From assembly GCA_009693435.1 (NCBI GenBank), contig SHXF01000004.1:13866-77865 (forward strand): DNA of 64,000 nt. The letters are read 5' to 3'. Positions within the stretch are counted from its first letter, which is position 1. Each line of letters opens with the position of its first letter. Origin of the DNA: Betaproteobacteria bacterium. Its GTDB lineage: Bacteria; Pseudomonadota; Gammaproteobacteria; Burkholderiales; SG8-39. Under the pieces are notes generated by a model. It was not told where the DNA came from, ran no database searches, and saw nothing but the letters and a program-made list of their open reading frames with translations. A program made the position numbers and the translations under genes. Shown one piece after another: positions 1-8,327 of this stretch.

Positions 1-17
1 TAAAAAGGAACCACGCT

Positions 18-311
18 ATGACCATACTCCACCTGGTGCTGTTCGATCTGAAGGACGAGTTTTCCGGTGCGCTGGAAGCCGAACTGTTCGCGAAAACGGA
101 TGCCTTGCTGAAGCAGATTCCCGGCGTCATCGACATCAAGTCGGGCAGGAACTTCAGCACGCGCGCGCCGAACGTCACCCACGCTTCGGTCATGACCATG
201 AAGGACAAGGAATCCCTGGCGGGCTACGGACCCCATCCGAACCACGTCGAAGTGCAGGGCATGCTGAAGCCCTACCTCAAGGGCCTGTCCGTGGTCGATA
301 TCGAAATCTAG
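18..311 (+). CDS. Dabb (stress-responsive alpha/beta barrel) domain protein
   Basis: A 97-residue single-domain protein. The opening 'MTILHLVLFDLKDEF', the central 'NVTHASVMTMKDKESLAGYG' and the 'HPNHVEV' segment fit the Dabb family of small dimeric ferredoxin-like barrels. These proteins act either as small lyase/cyclase-type enzymes or have no known substrate. An AAAGGA ribosome site lies just upstream of the ATG. Its operon partners lie before the window, and the next gene runs convergently. The family call is good; the function is unknown. Confidence 0.75.
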   Translation: MTILHLVLFDLKDEFSGALEAELFAKTDALLKQIPGVIDIKSGRNFSTRAPNVTHASVMTMKDKESLAGYGPHPNHVEVQGMLKPYLKGLSVVDIEI

Positions 312-372
312 GCCGAGCTGTCAAGGGCGAGGAGCACGCGTCCGTCACGTACACATGGCTGCAGGGTTCAGC

Positions 373-1770
373 CTATCCCGCACCCTTGCCCTTGTGCCCC
401 GACAATTCCTCCCCCGCGTCGCGAGGGAGCGACACGTTCCAGAACACCGACAGCCCCGAGACGATCGCAATCGTGAGAAACGCCGGCCAGAAATCCGCGG
501 CCACGATCTCGCCGTGCCCCTGCAGGGTGCTGGAGATTTCCAGCGCGTAGGCCCCCACCGCCACGCCCAGGCTTTGCGCGAGGCGTTGCAGCATGCTCGA
601 CATGCTCGAGGCCTGGCTCATCATCTCCTTGCCGATCTCGGCGAAGGTCACGACGTTCAGCGAGGTGAATTGCAGCGAGCGCAGGCAGCCGCTCAATATC
701 AGAATCGCGATGATGAGTGTGTGCGGGGTGTCCGCGGTAAAAAGGCCATAGGTGCCGGCCATGGCCGAGGCGATGATGGCATTCACCGTCAGCACCTGGC
801 GGAAGCCCCAGCGCCTGAGCACCATCACCGTCAGGGTTTTCATGAACATCGCGCCGACCGCCGTGGTGCAGGTGATGAGCCCTGAATTGAAAGGGTCCAG
901 GCCGAAACCGAGTTGCAGCAACAGCGGCAGCAGAAACGGCGTCGCGCCGATGCCGATGCGAAACAGGCTGCCGCCGACCAGGCCCGCGCGGTACGTTGCG
1001 TAGCGCAGCAGCGTGAGGTCGATGAGAGGCGCGCGCATCCCCTTGGCATGCCAGGCGTAGCCGGCGAGGAAGAGCACGCCGGCGGCGATGGAGGCTGCAG
1101 TCATGCTCCCTGGCATCAGGTGCCCGCCCAGGGCGGACAAGCCGAGCATCAAGGCCGACAGCCCGATCGCAAGCAGCACGAAGCCGCGCACGTCCAGCGG
1201 CGGCAAGTCGCTTTCGCGGAGGTTCGGAATGTGGCGCAACACCAGTACCAGGCCGAGGATGCTGATCGGCACATTGATGAGGAAGATGCCCCGCCAGTTG
1301 AAGTACTGGGTGATGAGACCGCCCAGCGGCGGCCCCATGATGGGACCGATGAGGGCCGGGATGGTCAGGTAGTTCATGGCGACGATGAGGCCGCTCTTCG
1401 GCACCGTCTTCAGCAGCACCAGCCGGCCCACCGGCACCATCATGGCGCCGCCCGCGCCCTGCACGAAGCGCGCGAGCACGAATGCGGTCAAGGTGCCCGA
1501 CGCCGCGCACAGCAGCGAGCCGCCCATGAACACGACGATGGCGCTGGCGAAAATCGTGCGCGAACCGTAGCGGTCGGCCATCCAGCTGCTGATCGGAATG
1601 AAGATCGCCAGCGCCACCAGATAGGCGGTGAGCGCGAGCTTGAGCGCAAGCGGATTTTCGCCGATGTCGTTGGCGATGGCCGGCAGCGCGGTCGCGAGCA
1701 CCGTCGAGTCCATGTTTTCCATGAACAGGGCGCAGGCGACGATCAGGGGAATCAGTATCTGGCGCGGCAT
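373..1770 (-). CDS. MFS drug-resistance-type transporter (DHA2 family)
   Basis: A 465-residue polytopic inner-membrane protein. The N-terminal 'FMENMDSTVLATALPAIA' is the DHA2 (EmrB/QacA) helix-1 motif. 'WMADRYGSRTIF' is the loop 2-3 motif, 'GPIMGPPLGG' the antiporter motif C, and 'NWRGIFLINVPI' is also typical of the 14-helix exporters. It probably exports small molecules by proton antiport; the substrate cannot be read from sequence. It is transcribed away from the Liv operon, with which it shares a roughly 480-bp divergent region. No MFP (EmrA) partner is adjacent. Confidence 0.88.
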   Translation of the reverse strand: MPRQILIPLIVACALFMENMDSTVLATALPAIANDIGENPLALKLALTAYLVALAIFIPISSWMADRYGSRTIFASAIVVFMGGSLLCAASGTLTAFVLARFVQGAGGAMMVPVGRLVLLKTVPKSGLIVAMNYLTIPALIGPIMGPPLGGLITQYFNWRGIFLINVPISILGLVLVLRHIPNLRESDLPPLDVRGFVLLAIGLSALMLGLSALGGHLMPGSMTAASIAAGVLFLAGYAWHAKGMRAPLIDLTLLRYATYRAGLVGGSLFRIGIGATPFLLPLLLQLGFGLDPFNSGLITCTTAVGAMFMKTLTVMVLRRWGFRQVLTVNAIIASAMAGTYGLFTADTPHTLIIAILILSGCLRSLQFTSLNVVTFAEIGKEMMSQASSMSSMLQRLAQSLGVAVGAYALEISSTLQGHGEIVAADFWPAFLTIAIVSGLSVFWNVSLPRDAGEELSGHKGKGAG

Positions 1771-1852
1771 TCGGCGATTGGCGGGGGTGTGGCGGATAAC
1801 GGGGGCGGCCAGGGCGGACCCGGGCGCTGCGACTCTAGCAGGTGGTCTGTTA

Positions 1853-1897
1853 GGGGGGTGGAAATTCGGGGGTTGGAAATTCGGGGGTGGAAATTCG
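1853..1897. repeat. Short tandem repeat in divergent intergenic region
   Basis: Three near-identical copies of GGGGGTGGAAATTC (14-15 nt, one copy with an extra T) stand head to tail. They lie in the 483-bp region between the MFS gene and the UbiD gene. Nothing else coding is supported in this region; the reverse-strand open frame across it is mostly low-complexity repeat. Confidence 0.8.
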
Positions 1898-1957
1898 CCT
1901 GCGTTTTTCCGGAAGTGTGGCAGCGAGGCGCGTTTTCCCCGAAAACAATCCGTCTAA

Positions 1958-1986
1958 TTGTTCAAGTTGAAGCGCCAGCCTATAAT
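1958..1986 (+). promoter_or_regulatory. Candidate sigma-70 promoter for the UbiD/Liv operon
   Basis: A perfect TATAAT (1981-1986) is preceded by TTGTTC (1958-1963) with a 17-nt spacer. Transcription from it would give a leader of about 260 nt before the UbiD start. The -10 is strong and the -35 matches only half of the consensus. The assignment is inferred from spacing and position. Confidence 0.35.
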
Positions 1987-2253
1987 TGTCTACGGGCAGT
2001 CGGCATTTAAAAAAAGTATAAAATACCGGAAATCTGCGGGCCGGGGTGAGCCCGCGAACCGCAACGCGGTGATCGCCTCGCCCGGGCCGCAGACGGCTTT
2101 CAAGGTCGCTAGTGATGGTTCGATCGCCCGCGCGGCGAAAACGGCAGCGAAACGCCTGTCCGTGCGGCCCGGATTTCACCCGCACGCTGCGCCGCGACGT
2201 TGACTCGCCCCGGTTTTCGCTGTATCTGATTACCTCTTCCTGAGGAGAATTCA

Positions 2254-3828
2254 ATGAGCCCCGCCGCTATCGCCGCCAAGCGCAGCGCTGCCGCTGCACC
2301 GGACCTGGAGCGCTTTCGCCTGCGCCGCCTGGTCGAATCCTGGGAGAAAGAAGGCGAACTCGAGGTCATCGGCGAGCAGGTCGATCTCATCGATCTCGGG
2401 GCGCGGCTCGACGGCAATCCGAAGGCGGTGCTGTTTCGCGCCGCCGGGCCGGAGAAGGCCGAGGTGGTGGGTAACGTCATGGGCAGCCGGCGGCGTCTGG
2501 CGCTGTCGTTCGGGGTTTCCGAAAATGATCTGCGCGCCGAAGTGACCCGACGGCTTGATACCCAGATCACCCCGGTCGAAGTCCCTTCCTCCGAGGCGCC
2601 GGTGCAGCAGGTGGTGTGGACCGGCAGCGACGCCGATTTCACGCGCCTGCCGGTGCACCTGCAACACAGCGAGGACGGCGGGCCGTACATTTCGGCGAGC
2701 ATCGACATCACCCGCAGCCTGGACGGCGCCAGGCGCAACGTCGGCTATCGCCGCATGATGCTGCGCGGGCGGCACGAAGCCGGCATCGACCTGGTCGCGC
2801 CGAGCGACCTGCGCGCGCTGTACGGCGAGTACGTCAAGCGCAAGGAGCGCATGCCGGTCGCGTTCGTGGTTGGATCGCATCCCGCCGATGGCGTCGCGGC
2901 CACCAGCATGTCGCCGGTGGCGGACGAGATCGCGCTGATGGGCGGCCTGCGCGGCGCCGCGGTGCCGCTGGTGCGCTGCGCCAGCATCGATGCGCAAGTC
3001 CCCGCCGACGCCGAAGTGGTGCTCGAAGGCTATCTCGACGAGCGCGGCTGGGTCGAGAGCGAGGGTCCGTACGGCGAGTACGTCGGTTACTACGGGCACA
3101 TGAAGACCAATCCGGTGTTCCACCTGACCGCGATCACGATGCGCCGCGATGCGCTGTTCCAGACGGTCACCATCGGCGGGCGCGCGCTTGCCAACACCGA
3201 CACCGCGCAGCTGTGCGCGCTGCGCACCGAGGCGGCGGCGTGGAGCGCGCTCATGACCGCGGTGCGCGAGCCGGTCGCGGTCTACGCCACGCCGTCGGCG
3301 GGCGGCATGTACAACCTGCGCCTGGCGCTGCGCCAGCGTTATCCGGGCGAAGTGCGCAATGCAATCGCGGCGGTGTTCGGTTCCAACGCCGACGTCAAGC
3401 ACGTGTTCGTGGTGGACGAGGACATCGACATCTATTCCGACGCGCAGATGGAATGGGCCTTCGCCACGCGCTTCCAGGCGGACCGCGATCTGGTGGTGGC
3501 GGGTGGCTTTCGCGTCATCCCGCTCGACCCCTCGCTGCTCGGCAGCCGCACCGGCGCCAAGGCGGGCTTCGACCTCACCTTCCCGTTCGGCTGGAACCGC
3601 GACAGCGATTTCCGCGTGCCCGAAGCGCCGAAGCTCGCGCAGCGGCCGCGGCAGACGGTGCGCGAGGCGCTGCAATCCGGGCCGCGGAGTTTTCTCGAGC
3701 TGATGGAGGCCACCGGCAGCCGCGACGGACGGGACGTCGTCATCGCGCTCGACGCGGTGCGGCAGGCGCTCGGCCTGGACCGGACAACAGACGGCAAATA
3801 TCAAATCAAGGGAGAAACGAAATCATGA
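2254..3828 (+). CDS. UbiD family (prenyl-FMN dependent) decarboxylase
   Basis: A 524-residue protein of the UbiD/AroY/Fdc1 family. These enzymes decarboxylate or carboxylate aromatic or alpha,beta-unsaturated acids using prenylated FMN. The hallmark 'EGPYGEYVGYYG' around residues 270-281 carries the conserved acidic pair of the active site. 'SIDITRSLDGARRNVGYRR' fits the cofactor region, where the family has its conserved Arg. A GAGGAG-type ribosome site (TCCTGAGGAGAATTCA) precedes the ATG. Its last bases overlap the start of the ABC binding protein (ATGA), so the two are translationally coupled. No UbiX prenyltransferase lies in the window. The substrate is unknown, though the downstream CoA ligases suggest an aromatic acid. 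Confidence 0.9.
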   Translation: MSPAAIAAKRSAAAAPDLERFRLRRLVESWEKEGELEVIGEQVDLIDLGARLDGNPKAVLFRAAGPEKAEVVGNVMGSRRRLALSFGVSENDLRAEVTRRLDTQITPVEVPSSEAPVQQVVWTGSDADFTRLPVHLQHSEDGGPYISASIDITRSLDGARRNVGYRRMMLRGRHEAGIDLVAPSDLRALYGEYVKRKERMPVAFVVGSHPADGVAATSMSPVADEIALMGGLRGAAVPLVRCASIDAQVPADAEVVLEGYLDERGWVESEGPYGEYVGYYGHMKTNPVFHLTAITMRRDALFQTVTIGGRALANTDTAQLCALRTEAAAWSALMTAVREPVAVYATPSAGGMYNLRLALRQRYPGEVRNAIAAVFGSNADVKHVFVVDEDIDIYSDAQMEWAFATRFQADRDLVVAGGFRVIPLDPSLLGSRTGAKAGFDLTFPFGWNRDSDFRVPEAPKLAQRPRQTVREALQSGPRSFLELMEATGSRDGRDVVIALDAVRQALGLDRTTDGKYQIKGETKS

Positions 3829-4943
3829 GAATAATTTACCTGGTTGCAGCCCTCGTAGCGCTGCCGGCCGCGGCGCAGGAGAAAACCTGGCTCATCGGCG
3901 AGGTGGCGCCGCTCACCGGCCCCGCGGCGACGGTCGGCACGCGCCTCAACAACGTTTCCAGGATGTGGGCGGAGGAGGTCAACGCGAAGGGCGGCATCAA
4001 CGGGCGCAGGATCCAGCTCATCACCTGCAACGACGAGAACCGTCCGGAGAAGGCAGTCGCCTGCGCCCGTGACCAAATCGACAAGGGCGCGGTGATGATC
4101 TTCGGCAACTCCCTCACCGCGAGCCTGCGCGCCATCCAGCCGCTCGTCCGCCAGGGGCCGATCCTCCTGATTCCCTCGCCCAACGTGGTGCCGGGCGCGG
4201 ACAGCTACGGCTTCCAGATGAGCCCCTCGGACCTGCACCTTACCCAGGCGATCGCCCAGTACATGAAGGCGAACAAGCTCGGCAGGATAGGCATGGTCGC
4301 CGCCACCGACGCGAGCGGCGAGGTCGGCGTGGAGAGCGCGAAGAAGGTCTTCGGCGACCAGAAAATCGAGCTCAGGCTGGCGCGCATCGATCTTCGCGCC
4401 ACCGACGCCACCACCCAGCTGGCGCAGGTCGCGGGCAGCGACGTGAAGCTGGTGTATTCCTCCTACACCGGCGGCGGCGCCATCACGGTGGTGAAGAGCT
4501 TCAAGATCCTCGGCCTGCCGCAGCCGCTGATGGTGAGCTACGGCAACATGAGCGAGGCCTTCGTCTCGTTGATCAAGGACGTGCGTCCGGCGCGGCTACT
4601 CGGCACCAGCGTGGCCGCCCTGTTGCCGGAGCTGCTGAGCGACGAGGGCGAGCGCCAGCGCGCGCAGTCCTTCCTGGTGTCGTACGCGAAGCGCTACCAG
4701 GAGCGGCCCGACATGATCAACCTCCTCGGCAAGGCCGAGGTCGACGTCGCCGAGGCGGTGTTGCGCAACGTCAAGAACCCCGCGGATTTCGCCGCGGTCA
4801 AGAAGTATCTCGAGAGCACGCCGATCCCGAGCATCCAGAACCAACGCTTCTCGCCGACCAACCACGTCGGCCTGGATGCCTCGAAGGTCATCATCGTCGA
4901 GCTCAAGGGCGACGGCTGGGAAAAGGCCGACCCGATCAAGTAG
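3825..4943 (+). CDS. ABC transporter substrate-binding protein (LivK-like)
   Basis: A 372-residue type I periplasmic binding protein of the branched-chain amino acid/aromatic acid class. It has a short Sec signal peptide ('MRIIYLVAALVALPAAAQ'), then 'GEVAPLTGPAATVGTRLNN' and 'WAEEVNAKGGINGRRIQL', the classic N-lobe signatures. The ATG overlaps the UbiD stop codon. In this operon it probably captures an aromatic or organic acid rather than leucine. The same frame stays open upstream into the UbiD gene, but the signal peptide fixes the start here. Confidence 0.9.
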   Translation: MRIIYLVAALVALPAAAQEKTWLIGEVAPLTGPAATVGTRLNNVSRMWAEEVNAKGGINGRRIQLITCNDENRPEKAVACARDQIDKGAVMIFGNSLTASLRAIQPLVRQGPILLIPSPNVVPGADSYGFQMSPSDLHLTQAIAQYMKANKLGRIGMVAATDASGEVGVESAKKVFGDQKIELRLARIDLRATDATTQLAQVAGSDVKLVYSSYTGGGAITVVKSFKILGLPQPLMVSYGNMSEAFVSLIKDVRPARLLGTSVAALLPELLSDEGERQRAQSFLVSYAKRYQERPDMINLLGKAEVDVAEAVLRNVKNPADFAAVKKYLESTPIPSIQNQRFSPTNHVGLDASKVIIVELKGDGWEKADPIK

Positions 4944-4986
4944 CGGTATGAACCTACCCGAGCGCGTAGTGGCTCGAACCCAACCG

Positions 4987-5014
4987 AATCCGCCGACGTG
5001 AATCCGCCGACGTG
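4987..5014 (+). repeat. 14-nt direct duplication covering a start codon
   Basis: The 14-mer AATCCGCCGACGTG occurs twice in tandem (4987-5000 and 5001-5014). The second copy ends with the GTG used as start of the LivH-type permease. The first GTG, 14 nt upstream, is out of frame. Confidence 0.8.
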
Positions 5015-5881
5015 AATCTATTTACCCAGGCCGTAATCAGCGGTCTCATGACCGGCGCCGTCTATACGTTCCTCGGCATCGGGGTGGTCCTGGTGTACCG
5101 CACCGCGCGCATCCTCAACCTCGCGCACGGTGAGACCTTCGCCATCACCGGGGTCGTGGCGGCGCTGCTGGTGGGCAAGGCGGGCCTGCCGCTGGGGGTG
5201 GCGCTCTCCCTCGCCATGCTGGCGGCGCTGCTGTTCGCGCTCGGCCTGCACCGTTTCGTGCTGCGGTCGCGCGCCGGGTGGCCGGCCGGGACGCTGATCC
5301 TGATCACGCTGGGGGCGGCGTTCGTGGTGCGCGGCCTGCTGATCCTGCTGGCGGGGACGGACCCTGTGTCCTTCCCCGCGCTCTTCTCCGGCACGCCGCT
5401 GCGCATCGCGGGCGGCGTGATTCCGCAGCAGGGCATCGCCCTGGTCGTCTTCGGCTTCGGCGTTTCGGCCGCGGTCGGCGTCTATCTCGGTGCCACGCGC
5501 TCGGGCAAGCAGTTGCTCGCCGCGGCGGAGAACCCGTATGCCGCGGAGCTGCTTGGAGTTAACGTGGAACGCGCACGTCTCACTGCCTATGGCATCGCCG
5601 GGCTGCTCGGCGCGCTCGCCGGCGTGCTGCTCATTCCGCTGATTGCAGTGGACTTCCAGTCCGGCCTCGCCATGACCCTGCGCGGCTTCATCGCCGCGGC
5701 GATCTCGGGCATGTCGCCGGTGGGCGTGCTCTTCGGCGGCCTGGGGCTCGGGCTGTTCGAATCCTTCGTCGGCGCCTACATCGGTGCGCTCTACCAGGAT
5801 CCGGTGATGTTCTGCATCCTGATCCTGGTCGCGCTGTCGCAGAGCCGCAACATCCGCTTCGGCGGCAGCCAGCGCGCGTGA
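5012..5881 (+). CDS. Branched-chain amino acid/aromatic acid ABC permease (LivH-like)
   Basis: A 289-residue inner-membrane permease. 'GVVLVYRTARILNLAHGE' in the first 40 residues is the LivH signature. Eight or so hydrophobic segments follow, and 'AAENPYAAELLGVNVERARLTAYGIAG' is the cytoplasmic coupling loop that contacts the ATPases. The start is a GTG inside a duplicated 14-mer. The stop overlaps the next gene's GTG (GTGA). It pairs with the fused LivM-type half of the next gene. Confidence 0.92.
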   Translation: MNLFTQAVISGLMTGAVYTFLGIGVVLVYRTARILNLAHGETFAITGVVAALLVGKAGLPLGVALSLAMLAALLFALGLHRFVLRSRAGWPAGTLILITLGAAFVVRGLLILLAGTDPVSFPALFSGTPLRIAGGVIPQQGIALVVFGFGVSAAVGVYLGATRSGKQLLAAAENPYAAELLGVNVERARLTAYGIAGLLGALAGVLLIPLIAVDFQSGLAMTLRGFIAAAISGMSPVGVLFGGLGLGLFESFVGAYIGALYQDPVMFCILILVALSQSRNIRFGGSQRA

Positions 5882-7623
5882 GGTACGCGCTATATACGCT
5901 GTGCGCGTTTCTCGCCGCGTTGGTGATCGCGCTGCCTTATCTCGGGCTGCTGCCGGCATGGACGCCCGCTCTCGCGACGGTGACCGCGTTCATGGCGCTG
6001 TCCCTCATCGGCCTCAACCTGATTTTCGGCGTCACCGGCATGCTGGCGCTCGGCCAGGCCGCGTTCGTCGCCCTGCCCGGCTACGCCGCCGGCATACTGC
6101 AGCAATCGGCGGGCGTGCCCGGCCCGCTCGCAATCCTGCTCGGCATCGTCATCGCGGTCGCCATTGCGCGCCTCATCGCCGAGATCTTCGTGCGGCTGCC
6201 GGGCATCTACCTCGCCATCGGCACGCTCGGTTTCGCTTTCGTCGTGGAGGGTGTGGCGCGCGCCTTTCCGTCGATTACCGGCGGCGCCTCCGGGCTGGTC
6301 CTCGAGTTTCCCTTCGCAATGACCCGCAACAGCTGGTATGGGCTTGCCATTGCAAGCCTCATCGCCGGCCTGTTTTCTTTCGCCTTGCTGGTGAGAGGTT
6401 CGTTCTTGAGAACGCTGCGTCTGGTGCGTCACGACGAGCTTGCGGCGCAGGTGCTCGGCGTCAACGTGGCGCGGGTAAAGGCCAACGTGTTTACCATCGG
6501 CAGCACGTATTCCGCCGTGGGCGGCGTGCTGCTCGCGTATTACGTCGGCGTGCTTTCGCCGGAAAGCGGCGGCGTCAACGCCTCGCTGGAGGCGCTCGCG
6601 ATGGTGATCATCGGCGGCGCCGGGGCCTTGCTCGGGCCGGTGGCGGGCGCGGCGGGTGTGCAGTGGCTGTTCGCGGTCGCCGGCGGCGCCGCGCATTACG
6701 AACTGCTGGTGTACGGCCTGGGCTTCTTCCTGGTGGTGTTGTTCGCACCGGCCGGCCTGATGGGTTTATTCAAAAGGGGCTTATTCAAAGGGGGTTTATT
6801 CAAAAGGGGGTTCATAAAACAGGGTTCATCCAACAGGGGATGGTTCAAAAGTCGTGCCCTCGTGACGCCGGCACCGGGGGCGGCGGCCATTGCCGGGGCG
6901 GCACAGCCGGGACGCGAGGGCGTCTGCCTCCAGGTGGAAGGCGTCGCCAGGCACTTCGGTGGCCTGCTCGCCGTGGACGACGTGAGCTTCGAGGTGCGCT
7001 TCGGCCAGATCGTGGCGCTGATCGGCCCCAACGGCGCGGGCAAGTCGACGCTCTTCAACTGCGTCTCGGGCATCGAGCCTCTGACCAGGGGCCGGGTCAT
7101 CCTGGAAGGCGTAGACGTCGGCGGCGCGCCCATCCACCGCCGCGCCGGCGGGATCGGCCGCTCGTTCCAGGTGCCGCGCCTGGTCCCCGACATGACCGCG
7201 CTCGAGAACGTGGTCGCGCGCCTCGACCATCTTCCGCTTTCCCGCCGCCAGGGCGCCCGGGCGCAGCTCGCCGCCTTCGGCCTGGAAGACTTCGCCGAGC
7301 GCGTGGTGCGCGAAATCGGCCTGGGATTCCACAAGCTGATCGAACTGGCGCGGGCCTCGGCGGGCGATCCGCCCTTGCTGCTGCTCGACGAACCCGCGGT
7401 CGGGCTGACCGGGGACGAGGTCACGCGCCTGGCCGCGGCCCTGCGGCGGCTCAGGGCCGGGGGCGCGGCGATCCTCGTGGTCGAGCACAACATCGATTTC
7501 GTCGCCACCATTGCCGACGAAGTGCTGGTGATCGAAAGCGGAAAGCTGATCGCGCGCGGCAAGCCGGCGGACGTGATCGCCGACCCGAAAGTGCAGGAAG
7601 CGTATTTCGGAGCGCTCGCGTGA
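5878..7623 (+). CDS. Fused ABC permease-ATPase (LivM-LivG)
   Basis: A 581-residue fusion. Residues 1 to about 295 are a LivM-like permease ('LNLIFGVTGMLALGQAAF' near residue 40). Residues about 345-581 are a LivG-like ATPase with Walker A 'GPNGAGKST' (around 382) and Walker B 'LLLLDEP' (around 500), followed by 'VVEHNIDFV'. A basic repetitive linker (around 295-325) of 'LFKRG'-like units joins them and comes from a tandem DNA repeat. The usual ABC signature (LSGGQ or LPYGQ) is replaced by 'LGFHKLIELARA', so signature-site function deserves attention. Fused LivMG proteins are known in this transporter class; the repeat linker is the odd part. GTG start overlapping the LivH stop. Confidence 0.9.
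   Translation: MRYALYTLCAFLAALVIALPYLGLLPAWTPALATVTAFMALSLIGLNLIFGVTGMLALGQAAFVALPGYAAGILQQSAGVPGPLAILLGIVIAVAIARLIAEIFVRLPGIYLAIGTLGFAFVVEGVARAFPSITGGASGLVLEFPFAMTRNSWYGLAIASLIAGLFSFALLVRGSFLRTLRLVRHDELAAQVLGVNVARVKANVFTIGSTYSAVGGVLLAYYVGVLSPESGGVNASLEALAMVIIGGAGALLGPVAGAAGVQWLFAVAGGAAHYELLVYGLGFFLVVLFAPAGLMGLFKRGLFKGGLFKRGFIKQGSSNRGWFKSRALVTPAPGAAAIAGAAQPGREGVCLQVEGVARHFGGLLAVDDVSFEVRFGQIVALIGPNGAGKSTLFNCVSGIEPLTRGRVILEGVDVGGAPIHRRAGGIGRSFQVPRLVPDMTALENVVARLDHLPLSRRQGARAQLAAFGLEDFAERVVREIGLGFHKLIELARASAGDPPLLLLDEPAVGLTGDEVTRLAAALRRLRAGGAAILVVEHNIDFVATIADEVLVIESGKLIARGKPADVIADPKVQEAYFGALA
6762..6850 (+). repeat. In-frame tandem repeat encoding the LivM-LivG linker
   Basis: About six degenerate 15-nt units (GGTTTATTCAAAAGG-like) are joined head to tail and encode LFKRG, LFKGG, LFKRG, FIKQG, SSNRG and WFKSR. 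The first three units are nearly identical and the last three have drifted. The unit length preserves the reading frame. Confidence 0.82.
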
Positions 7624-8327
7624 GCGCTTTCCTGAAAGTGGAAAACCTGGAGGGTGGCTACGGGCGCCTCACGGTGTTCCGGGACGTGAGCCTTGAGCTC
7701 GAGCGCGGCCAGACCCTCGGCCTGCTCGGCGCCAATGGCGCCGGCAAGACGACGCTGATGAAGACCCTCGCCGGCGCCCTCCCCGCGAGTGCGGGCCGCA
7801 TCGTGCTTCAGGGAAAAGACGTATCAGCGCTGCCTGCGTATGTGCGCGCGCGCAGCGGACTCGCGCTGGTGCCCGAAGGGCGCCACGTGCTCGCCACGCT
7901 CTCGGTGCGGGACAACCTCGCGCTGACCCGCGCCGTCGAGGGCCACCGGCCGGGGCTGCCGCCGTACGAGGAACGCCTCGCGGAGATATTCACCTTGTTT
8001 CCGGTATTGAAGGAAAGAGCCGGCCAGCTGGGCGGCTCGCTCTCCGGCGGCGAGCAGCAGATGCTCGCGATCGCGCGTGCGCTGCTGCTCAAGCCGGACA
8101 TCCTGATGCTGGACGAGCCCACGCAAGGCCTGGCGCCCATCGTCATCCGCAGCCTCGCCGGCACGCTGAGCGGCCTGCGCGGCCGCTTCGGCATGATCAT
8201 CGTCGAACAGAACAAAGCCTTCCTCGAAGGCCTCGCCGACCGCGTGCTGACCATGCGCGCGGGCAGCCTCACCCCAGGACTCACCCCAGGACTCACCCCA
8301 GGACTCACCGCAGGAGTCACCGCATGA
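7620..8327 (+). CDS. ABC transporter ATPase (LivF-like)
   Basis: A 235-residue ATPase, normal for LivF. It has Walker A 'GANGAGKTT' at about residues 36-44, signature 'LSGGEQQMLAIARALLLKP' at about 140, and Walker B 'ILMLDEPTQGLAP'. The GTG start overlaps the stop of the fused LivM-LivG gene, and the stop overlaps the ATG of the crotonase. The last 19 or so residues are LTPG repeats produced by a 12-bp tandem repeat, an unusual tail for this family. It completes the importer LivKHMGF. Confidence 0.92.
   Translation: MSAFLKVENLEGGYGRLTVFRDVSLELERGQTLGLLGANGAGKTTLMKTLAGALPASAGRIVLQGKDVSALPAYVRARSGLALVPEGRHVLATLSVRDNLALTRAVEGHRPGLPPYEERLAEIFTLFPVLKERAGQLGGSLSGGEQQMLAIARALLLKPDILMLDEPTQGLAPIVIRSLAGTLSGLRGRFGMIIVEQNKAFLEGLADRVLTMRAGSLTPGLTPGLTPGLTAGVTA
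8272..8323 (+). repeat. 12-bp tandem repeat at the 3' end of the LivF gene
   Basis: Three perfect copies of CTCACCCCAGGA, then two degenerate copies, run right up to the stop/start overlap with the next gene. The 12-nt unit keeps the frame and encodes a (LTPG)n tail. Confidence 0.85.

Noticed and set aside
1850..2254. Minus-strand frame in the divergent region before UbiD
   Set aside because: It largely reads through the GGAAATTC repeat, has no recognised motif and overlaps the likely promoter of the operon.
2616..4943. 775-codon open frame joining the UbiD region to the binding protein
   Set aside because: The first 400 codons are an out-of-frame shadow of UbiD; the signal peptide and the ATGA overlap place the true start at 3825.
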